Assembly (NCBI RefSeq): GCF_016742135.1
Contig: NZ_JACVCG010000002.1
Coordinates: 186,001-250,000 of the forward strand
Length of the DNA stretch: 64,000 nucleotides
Direction: 5' to 3'
DNA from: Brevundimonas sp.
Lineage (GTDB): Bacteria > Pseudomonadota > Alphaproteobacteria > Caulobacterales > Caulobacteraceae
The notes below the pieces were generated by a model. That model searched no databases, had not been told where the DNA came from, and saw nothing but the letters and a program-made list of their open reading frames with translations. Position numbers and translations under genes: made by a program. Positions 58,614 through 64,000 of this stretch are shown here, one piece after another; position 1 is the stretch's first letter; each line of letters begins with the position of its first letter.

Positions 58614-60098
58614 TCAGTCGCCGTAGTTGCTGCTGTCATAGCGCCCGTCGCGGGCGAGGTTGCCGAAGCGGGTCGTATCGGCATCGAACGACAGGCGCAC
58701 CGTGCCGATGGGGCCGTGGCGCTGCTTGCCGATGATGACCTCGGCCACGTGCTGCAGCTGGTCCATGTCCTGCTGCCACTTGAGGTGCTCCTCCGTGCCC
58801 TCGCGCGGCTCGGACCGGCCGAGGTAATAGCTTTCGCGATAGACGAACATGACCACATCGGCGTCCTGCTCGATCGAGCCCGATTCCCGCAGGTCAGACA
58901 GCTGGGGCCGCTTGTCGTCGCGGCTCTCGACCTGGCGGGACAGCTGTGACAGGGCCAGCACGGGCACGTTCAGTTCCTTGGCCAGTGCCTTGAGGCCGCC
59001 GGTGATCTCGGACACCTCCTGCACACGGTTCTTCTGATTGTTGGCGTCGCCGACGGTCAGCAGCTGCAGATAGTCGACGATGATCAGGTCCAGCCCCTGC
59101 TCCTGCCGCTTCAGGCGGCGCGCGCGGGCGGCCAGTTTGGAGATGGGCAGGCCGCCGGTGGCGTCGATGTAGAGCGGGCTCTCGCCGATCTCGATGGCGG
59201 CGTCGCGCAGCCGGCCATAGTCCGAGGCGTCGATCTCGCCCTTTCTCAGCCGGTCTGATGAAATGCCCGAGGCATCCGCCAGAATGCGCATGGCCAGCTG
59301 TTCGGCGCTCATTTCCAGCGAGAAGAAGGCGACCACGCCCCCCGAAACCGTCTTGCGCCCCTCGGGTGTCGGCTCCCAGCGATAGTTGCGGGCGACGTTG
59401 AAGGCGACATTGGTGGCCAGCGAGGTCTTGCCCATCGACGGGCGGCCCGCGAGGATCAGCAGGTCGGACGGATAGAGGCCGCCCAGCTTCTGGTCGAGGT
59501 CATCCAGCTGTGTGGCCAGACCCGCCAGCTTGCCGTCACGCTGATAGGCCTCGCCGGCCATCTGCACGGCCCCGGCCAGGGCCTGGGAAAAGCTGACAAA
59601 GCCGGAGGACGGCTTGCCGGTTTCGGCCAGGGTATAGAGCGACTGTTCGGCGCTTTCTATCTGGTCCAGCGCGGGGGTCTCGGGGTCCGGGGCGGCCCGG
59701 CTGATGTCGCCGCCGATCCGGATCAGTTCGCGCCGCAGCGCCAGATCATAGATGACCCGCGCATAATCCGGAGCATTGGCTGCTGGCGGGGCCCGGTCAA
59801 CCAGATCGGCCAGATAGCGCAGGCCGCCGAACTGTTCGAACGCCGGATCCTGCTTGAAACGGCCCATCAGCAGGGTGGGCTCGGCCAACAGGCCCTGGCG
59901 GATATGATCCTCGATCACATCATAGAGCCGCTGGTGGAACGGCTCGTGGAAATGGCTTCCGCGCAGCTTGTCCGACAGGCGTTCGAAGGCGGCGTTGTCG
60001 AACAACAGACAGCCCAGCAGCGCCTGCTCGGCCTCCAGATTATGGGGCAGGGAGGTCAGACCGGTGTCCGAGGGAGCGAGGGCGGCGAGAGCGTTCAT
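58614..60098 (-). CDS. dnaB: Replicative DNA helicase DnaB
   Basis: A 494-residue hexameric helicase. The N-terminal domain (about 15-150) starts with LPHNLEAEQALLGCLL, followed by a linker and the RecA-like C-terminal motor with Walker A AGRPSMGKTS, Walker B-like LDLIIVDYLQLL and the H3/H4 region QVESRDDKRPQLSDLRESG. It unwinds DNA at the replication fork. No intein is present. It is the first gene after the ribosomal terminator. Confidence 0.95.
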   Translation of the reverse strand: MNALAALAPSDTGLTSLPHNLEAEQALLGCLLFDNAAFERLSDKLRGSHFHEPFHQRLYDVIEDHIRQGLLAEPTLLMGRFKQDPAFEQFGGLRYLADLVDRAPPAANAPDYARVIYDLALRRELIRIGGDISRAAPDPETPALDQIESAEQSLYTLAETGKPSSGFVSFSQALAGAVQMAGEAYQRDGKLAGLATQLDDLDQKLGGLYPSDLLILAGRPSMGKTSLATNVAFNVARNYRWEPTPEGRKTVSGGVVAFFSLEMSAEQLAMRILADASGISSDRLRKGEIDASDYGRLRDAAIEIGESPLYIDATGGLPISKLAARARRLKRQEQGLDLIIVDYLQLLTVGDANNQKNRVQEVSEITGGLKALAKELNVPVLALSQLSRQVESRDDKRPQLSDLRESGSIEQDADVVMFVYRESYYLGRSEPREGTEEHLKWQQDMDQLQHVAEVIIGKQRHGPIGTVRLSFDADTTRFGNLARDGRYDSSNYGD

Positions 60099-60187
60099 GG
60101 GTTAACCTTTAGCCGTCCCTGCGTCAGACGCGGTCGGAAAGCTGTCGATAGTCCGTCCGCCTTGTGGACGGATGGAATTCGACCATG

Positions 60188-60218
60188 AAAAAGGGGATGC
60201 ACCGGCTGGCGCATCCCC
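60188..60218 (-). terminator. Rho-independent terminator after rplI
   Basis: On the minus strand GGGGATGC ... GCATCCCC forms an eight-base-pair stem with a ten-base loop, followed by TTTTT. It ends the rpsF-rpsR-rplI transcript before dnaB. Confidence 0.88.
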
Positions 60219-60252
60219 CTCATTCATCGGCAGTCCGTTCGGGTGGAGGCGA

Positions 60253-60837
60253 TCAGGCCTCTTCGCCGAGGCCTTCCTGCTGGCCTGCGCCGCCCTCGAT
60301 GAGGTCCTGGGCGGCCTGTTCGGCGGCCTGACGCTCATCATCGAACTGCGAGCGGATGACGTCCTCACCGCGCGCCTGACGCTCGGCTTCATCGGCCGAA
60401 CGCGCGACGTTCATCTTGACGGTGGCCGAGACCTCGGCGTGCAGGCGGACCTGCACTTCATGGACGCCCAGCGTCTTGATCGGGAAGTGCAGCACGACCT
60501 GCGAGCGCTCGACCTTGCCACCTTCGGCCTGGATGGCCTCGGCGACGTCGCGACCGGCGACCGAACCGTACAGCTGACCGGTTTCACCGGCCTGACGGAT
60601 CATGACGTAGGTCTGGCCGTCGATCTTGTCGGCGATCTTCTGGGCCTCGGCCTTGTTCTTGTCGTTACGGGCCTCGATGGCGGCGCGTTCGACTTCGAAA
60701 GCCTTCAGGTTGGCGGCGGTGGCCCGGCGGGCCTTGTCGCGCGGCAGAAGGAAGTTGCGGGCGAAACCGTCCTTGACAGTGACGACGTCGCCGATGGCGC
60801 CGAGGTTTTCGACGCGTTCAAGCAGAACGACCTTCAT
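60253..60837 (-). CDS. rplI: 50S ribosomal protein L9
   Basis: A 194-residue L9. The start [32 protein letters not shown] (in parts) is the N-terminal 23S rRNA-binding domain, then a long helix, then the C-terminal domain. An Ala/Gln/Glu-rich tail of about 40 residues after QFDDERQAA extends it beyond the 148-residue E. coli form. It follows rpsR by one base on the minus strand. Confidence 0.95.
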   Translation of the reverse strand: MKVVLLERVENLGAIGDVVTVKDGFARNFLLPRDKARRATAANLKAFEVERAAIEARNDKNKAEAQKIADKIDGQTYVMIRQAGETGQLYGSVAGRDVAEAIQAEGGKVERSQVVLHFPIKTLGVHEVQVRLHAEVSATVKMNVARSADEAERQARGEDVIRSQFDDERQAAEQAAQDLIEGGAGQQEGLGEEA

Positions 60838-60838
60838 C

Positions 60839-61114
60839 TTACTTCACCACATACGGCAGGAGGGCCAGATAACGCGCGCGTTTGATGGCCTTGGCCAGCT
60901 CGCGTTGTTTCTTTTGCGACACCGCGGTGATGCGCGAGGGAACGATCTTGCCGCGCTCCGAGATGTAGCGTTGCAGCAGCTTGACGTCCTTGTAGTCGAT
61001 CTTCGGCGCATTCTCGCCCGAGAACGGGCAGACCTTGCGGCGACGATGGAAAGGGCGACGGGCGGGGCCGTCACCGACGGGGGCGCCCGGCTTGGGGGAT
61101 TGGGTATCGGTCAT
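60839..61114 (-). CDS. rpsR: 30S ribosomal protein S18
   Basis: A 91-residue S18: [26 protein letters not shown] (in parts), then [21 protein letters not shown] and [21 protein letters not shown]. One cysteine remains of the zinc-type N-terminus (VCPFSG). It binds S6 in the small subunit. It follows rpsF after 11 bases. Confidence 0.96.
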   Translation of the reverse strand: MTDTQSPKPGAPVGDGPARRPFHRRRKVCPFSGENAPKIDYKDVKLLQRYISERGKIVPSRITAVSQKKQRELAKAIKRARYLALLPYVVK

Positions 61115-61125
61115 GGGGCCGGTCC

Positions 61126-61500
61126 TTATTCCGAAGCGTTGGAGGACTCGTCGCGGGTCGAGCGTTCACGCTCGCGTTCGCGACGGGCCAGCAGGGGCGA
61201 CAGTTCCAGGTCGAGTTCCTCGACGCGGACGGTCAGCCAGCGCAGAACGTCTTCATTGATCGACAGCTGACGCTCGACCTCGGCCATGGCGGCGGGAGGG
61301 GCGTCGATGGCGAGCAGCGAATAATGCGCCTTGCGGTTCTTCTTGACCCGATAGGTCAGGTTGCGCAGGCCCCAGTATTCGATCTTGGCGACGGCACCGC
61401 CGCCTTGCTCGACCAGACCCTTGATCGTTTCATTGAGGGCTTCGGCCTGTTGCGCGCTGATGTCCTGGCGCGACATGACCGTGTGCTCGTAAAGAGCCAT
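61126..61500 (-). CDS. rpsF: 30S ribosomal protein S6
   Basis: A 124-residue S6 with the start [20 protein letters not shown] and the [22 protein letters not shown] segment typical of the family, then a charged C-terminal tail with alternating Arg/Glu. The leader of about 130 bases is long enough to hold an S6:S18-type autoregulatory RNA, though no clear motif was identified. A promoter candidate lies at 61637-61665. Confidence 0.95.
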   Translation of the reverse strand: MALYEHTVMSRQDISAQQAEALNETIKGLVEQGGGAVAKIEYWGLRNLTYRVKKNRKAHYSLLAIDAPPAAMAEVERQLSINEDVLRWLTVRVEELDLELSPLLARRERERERSTRDESSNASE

Positions 61501-61636
61501 CGTCATCTCCCTTGTGGGGCTCGGCATGGAGGGACCGGGTGAGTCGGCTCCACGATGGTTCCCGAAGCGGCGGCCGGAAGGCATTCCCGGACCCTTTGAC
61601 ATTCCGCACCGGGACCGAGGCCCTGGAAAGCGGCGG

Positions 61637-61665
61637 CGTATAGGGGATTTCAGGGCGCACGGCAA
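61637..61665 (-). promoter_or_regulatory. Candidate rpsF promoter
   Basis: On the minus strand TTGCCG and TATACG are 17 bases apart. The same hexamers stand before guaB. It predicts a 5' leader of about 130 bases before the rpsF ATG. Confidence 0.5.
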
Positions 61666-61716
61666 GGGCTGTCCGGCCGCGGGGCAAGCCTGCGACGCGA
61701 TGGACACAACGCTTTA

Positions 61717-61745
61717 TTGTTCGGGAAGGATCAAGGGCCTATCTT
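61717..61745 (+). promoter_or_regulatory. Candidate promoter of the DAHP synthase gene
   Basis: TTGTTC and TATCTT are 17 bases apart. The -10 ends six bases before the ATG, so transcription would start at or near the start codon, giving a leaderless message. Confidence 0.4.
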
Positions 61746-61751
61746 GGCCTT

Positions 61752-63125
61752 ATGACCCGCCGCTGGACCCCCGATAGCTGGAGAGAGAAACCCGTCGTGC
61801 AGATGCCGACGGACTATCCCGACGCGGGCGCCCTGGCCGCGGTGGAGGACGAACTGCGCGCGCTGCCGCCGCTGGTCTTCGCGGGCGAGGCGCGGCGCCT
61901 GACCGAACGGCTGGCCCAGGTCGAGGCGGGCAATGCCTTTCTGCTGCAGGGCGGCGACTGCGCCGAGAGCTTCAAGGAGTTCTCGACCGACAACATCCGC
62001 GACACCTTCCGTTTGATCCTGCAGATGGCGGTCGTGCTGACCTTCGCGGGCCGCAAGCCCGTGGTGAAGGTGGGCCGTATCGCGGGTCAGTTCGCCAAGC
62101 CGCGCTCGTCCTCGGTCGAGATGATCGATGGGCTCGAACTGCCCAGCTATCGCGGCGACATCATCAACGGCATGGGCTTTACCGCCGCAGAGCGGGTACC
62201 CGACCCCCAGCGGCTGCTGAAGGCCTATCACCAGTCGGCCTCGACGCTGAACCTGCTGCGCGCCTTTGCCGGCGGCGGCTATGCCGACCTCTACAACATC
62301 CATCGCTGGACGCTGGGGTTCGCCGCCGACAACTCCTATGGGGCCCGTTATCGTGAACTGGCCGACAAGATCGGCGAGGCCCTGGCCTTTATGGAGGCGG
62401 TCGGGGTGACGCCGGAAACCCATCCGGACCTGTCCCGCGTCGAGGTCTTCACCAGCCACGAGGCCCTGCTGCTGAACCTTGAAAGCGCGCTGACGCGACT
62501 GGACGGAGCCAGCGGCGAATGGTTCGACACCTCGGCCCATATGGTCTGGATCGGGGAGCGCACGCGCCAGCCTGACGGGGCCCATGTCGAGTTCGCGCGG
62601 GGTATCAGGAATCCGATCGGCCTCAAGTGCGGCCCGACCATGGAGGCGGAGGATCTGCTGCGCCTGCTGGACATCCTGAACCCCGACAACATCCCCGGCC
62701 GGATGACGCTGATCGGGCGGTTCGGGGCGGACAAGGTGGGCGAGCGCCTGCCCAGGCTGATGCGCGAGATCAAGGCTGCGGGCCGCCGGGTCGTCTGGTC
62801 GATCGATCCCATGCATGGCAACACCCTCAAGGCCGGCAACGGGTACAAGACCCGGCCTTTCGAGCGCATCCTCAGCGAGGTCCGGACCTTCATCGATGTC
62901 GCCGAAGCTGAGGGTGTGCACCCGGGCGGGGTGCATCTGGAAATGACGGGCCAGAACGTCACCGAATGCCTGGGCGGGGCCCAGATGCTGACCGAGGACG
63001 ATCTTTCCAGCCGCTATCACACCCATTGCGACCCGCGCCTGAACGCTGACCAGGCTCTGGAACTGGCCTTCCTGGTTGCGGAGCGACTGAAATCCGGGCG
63101 GCAGTCCCGCTCTGCAGCGGCCTGA
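61752..63125 (+). CDS. Class II 3-deoxy-7-phosphoheptulonate (DAHP) synthase
   Basis: A 457-residue plant-type (class II) DAHP synthase. It condenses PEP with erythrose 4-phosphate, the entry to the shikimate pathway. Typical segments: [10 protein letters not shown] (metal-binding Cys), [21 protein letters not shown] [37 protein letters not shown], and [18 protein letters not shown] with the Mn-binding Glu and His. The length matches. A prephenate dehydratase gene starts seven bases after it, so the two are probably co-expressed. It diverges from rpsF. Confidence 0.94.
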   Translation: MTRRWTPDSWREKPVVQMPTDYPDAGALAAVEDELRALPPLVFAGEARRLTERLAQVEAGNAFLLQGGDCAESFKEFSTDNIRDTFRLILQMAVVLTFAGRKPVVKVGRIAGQFAKPRSSSVEMIDGLELPSYRGDIINGMGFTAAERVPDPQRLLKAYHQSASTLNLLRAFAGGGYADLYNIHRWTLGFAADNSYGARYRELADKIGEALAFMEAVGVTPETHPDLSRVEVFTSHEALLLNLESALTRLDGASGEWFDTSAHMVWIGERTRQPDGAHVEFARGIRNPIGLKCGPTMEAEDLLRLLDILNPDNIPGRMTLIGRFGADKVGERLPRLMREIKAAGRRVVWSIDPMHGNTLKAGNGYKTRPFERILSEVRTFIDVAEAEGVHPGGVHLEMTGQNVTECLGGAQMLTEDDLSSRYHTHCDPRLNADQALELAFLVAERLKSGRQSRSAAA

Positions 63126-63132
63126 GACCGCC

Positions 63133-63684
63133 ATGGCCCGGGGATGCGTCGCCTATCAGGGTGCGCCGGGCTCCTTCAGCCACGAGGCCTGCGCCGTGCT
63201 GCGCCCGTGGGATGAGGCAATCGGCCACGACACCTTTCAGGCCGCGATCCAGTCGGTCCACGAGGGGCGGTGCGACTGCGCCCTGATCCCGGTCGAGAAT
63301 TCCCGGATCGGCGACGTTCAGCCGGCAAGGCGGCTGGTCGAGGCGTCGGGGCTCGATGTTCTGGCCGAGGTCTGGCGACCGATCCGGCTGGCGCTGATGG
63401 GCCCGCCGGGCAGCCGCCTGTCTGATGTGCGGACGGTGGAAAGCCACCCGGCGGCCCTGGGCCAATGCGTGGGCACAATGGCAGCGCTGAACCTCAAGCC
63501 CGTCGAGGCTTATGACACAGCCGGGGCCGCCCGTGCGGTCGCCGAAGCGGAAGATCCGGCACGCGCGGCGCTTGCGCCCGCCGGCGCAGCCGAGATCTAC
63601 GGCCTGTCGATTCTGCGCAACGACATGCAGGATTCCGCCGATAACCGCACGCGGTTTGTCCTTCTGGGGCGAGAGGGCGCTTGA
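63133..63684 (+). CDS. Prephenate dehydratase, ACT-less form
   Basis: A 183-residue protein with only the dehydratase domain. CVAYQGAPGSFSHEA starts it, then ALIPVENSRIGDV (substrate-binding Asn-Ser) and NRTRFVLLG (the TRF motif with catalytic Thr). Prephenate dehydratases normally add an ACT domain for Phe feedback, giving about 280 residues; none is present here. The short form may rely on transcriptional control. It follows the DAHP synthase, and its stop codon lies within a TTGACG hexamer that may start a new promoter. Confidence 0.86.
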   Translation: MARGCVAYQGAPGSFSHEACAVLRPWDEAIGHDTFQAAIQSVHEGRCDCALIPVENSRIGDVQPARRLVEASGLDVLAEVWRPIRLALMGPPGSRLSDVRTVESHPAALGQCVGTMAALNLKPVEAYDTAGAARAVAEAEDPARAALAPAGAAEIYGLSILRNDMQDSADNRTRFVLLGREGA

Positions 63685-63716
63685 CGACGCATGATTTATG
63701 CGGGCATCAGCGATGC
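63681..63716 (+). promoter_or_regulatory. Promoter-like TTGACG with duplicated GCAT-N5-ATGC palindromes
   Basis: TTGACG (63681-63686) is a perfect -35. A -10 at 17-base spacing is only GCATCA. Two inverted repeats GCAT-N5-ATGC lie at 63689-63701 and 63704-63716, 15 bases apart, the second ending directly before the leader-peptide ATG. They may be operator sites. Confidence 0.4.
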
Positions 63717-63824
63717 ATGGCCTGCAAGCGTGCCCTGACTGCCGCTTTTGACGCCCGCGCTTTCGCGGCGTCGGCCCGCTATGCCTGTGGCGTCTATTTC
63801 TACGGCTTTCGATACGCCGGCTGA
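63717..63824 (+). CDS. Tyr/Phe-rich leader peptide (35 codons)
   Basis: A short frame that ends RYACGVYFYGFRYAG before TGA. Eight of its 35 residues are Tyr or Phe (four of each), six of them within the last 14, and none is Trp. This is the layout of attenuator leader peptides that sense charged tRNA by stalling at clustered codons. No strong ribosome site was found, but the ATG may be at or near the transcript start. It lies after the prephenate dehydratase gene and 99 bases before the next gene. Confidence 0.7.
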   Translation: MACKRALTAAFDARAFAASARYACGVYFYGFRYAG

Positions 63825-63909
63825 GGCGTCGGGACTGGCTTCCTGACCCCTCACCGGCGACCGCTCCGACCGGAGCGGCGGACTTCGGCCTCCCCCGATC
63901 CTCCCTTTT
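63750..63909 (+). promoter_or_regulatory. Candidate aromatic-amino-acid attenuator RNA
   Basis: A GACGCC (63750) can pair with GGCGTC at 63767, 63789 or 63825. ACGCC at 63814 can pair with GGCGT at 63789, enclosing the Tyr-Phe-Tyr codons, or with GGCGT at 63825 in a six-base-loop hairpin that holds the leader stop. A strong stem CCGCTCCG-AC-CGGAGCGG (63861-63878) follows, then a TTTT at 63906. Mutually exclusive pairings are the hallmark of attenuation. The terminator identity is unsure because the T-run is about 27 bases past the stem. Confidence 0.6.
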
Positions 63910-63923
63910 CGAAAGTTCTGAAG

Positions 63924-64000
63924 ATGCCCCTGACCCTTGTGAAATCCCCCGAACCTCCGGCCGATGCCGAACAGATGACCCTGGCCGCCCTGCGCCACGA
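63924..64000 (+). CDS. Start of a gene running off the window; possible chorismate mutase
   Basis: Only 25 residues are visible: MPLTLVKSPEPPADAEQ, then MTLAALRH. The LAALRH ending resembles the start of the first helix of AroQ chorismate mutases (typically LxxLRxxID), and the Tyr/Phe leader upstream would suit such an enzyme, but this is weak evidence. The gene would be controlled by the leader region just before it. There is no strong ribosome site apart from GAAG. Confidence 0.4.
   Translation, partial: MPLTLVKSPEPPADAEQMTLAALRH

Noticed and set aside
61501..61636. An S6:S18 ribosomal leader RNA upstream of rpsF
   Set aside because: The leader length would allow it, but I could not identify the conserved bulge and pairing by eye; a covariance-model search would decide.

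Overview
The window looks like a stretch of core chromosome from a high-GC alphaproteobacterium, most likely a member of the Caulobacterales close to Brevundimonas or Caulobacter. The reasons are the roughly two-thirds GC content, cysE followed by a DUF3126 gene, a cvpA-purF-SDR run behind radA, alr and dnaB, a class II DAHP synthase, TorF-type putative porins, many ATGA or TTGA stop/start overlaps, and start codons placed directly after promoter-like sequence. The genus is inferred from gene content and order, not from a search.

Layout. 1-5.4 kb: the tail of one gene, an Asp/Asn-hydroxylase/sulfotransferase fusion, a NUDIX hydrolase overlapping RNase R, and a small secreted protein. 5.5-9.8 kb: cystathionine beta-synthase and a gamma-lyase-type enzyme (reverse transsulfuration) with two exported alpha/beta hydrolases between them. 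9.8-13.6 kb: two TorF-like outer-membrane proteins, nitronate monooxygenase, queF, and a 930-base gene-free interval full of short repeats. 13.7-21.9 kb: a CHASE4-like histidine kinase, a DUF817 membrane protein, nitroreductase, cysE, a Lys/Ala/Pro-rich basic protein, prmA and aminopeptidase P. 22-30.8 kb: a VapBC pair coupled to a DUF2272 protein, a TrmB-like regulator coupled to a double-retropepsin/PDZ protein, ligA, an M28 peptidase, a lipoprotein and a cyclophilin. 30.9-38.4 kb: rlmE, guaB, MAPEG, an rRNA m5C methyltransferase, an MTA/SAH-nucleosidase-like gene, guaA and a second toxin-antitoxin pair.

38.4-41.2 kb is a sulfide-detoxification locus (TauE/SafE, rhodanese-like protein, persulfide-dioxygenase-like enzyme) facing a BigR-type ArsR repressor, with a perfect inverted repeat between the divergent genes. 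41.8-43.3 kb is the oddest region. An ArsC/YffB-like gene is split after its eleventh codon by about 1.2 kb of lower-GC DNA carrying an unknown 267-residue protein and a complete but divergent ArsC/YffB copy. The broken 5' end still has its ribosome binding site and ends in an ATGA overlap with the unknown gene. 43.4-47 kb holds two tandem DUF6249 / ECF sigma / membrane-protein modules.

47-64 kb is again core: panB, yfgM-like, bamB, der, then on the minus strand rpsF-rpsR-rplI, dnaB, alr, radA, cvpA, purF and an SDR. On the plus strand lie a class II DAHP synthase and an ACT-less prephenate dehydratase. They are followed by a 35-codon leader peptide packed with Tyr and Phe codons, with alternative stem-loops, just before a gene that runs off the window. 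This looks like an aromatic-amino-acid attenuator. No tRNA, rRNA, CRISPR array, integrase or transposase gene was seen.
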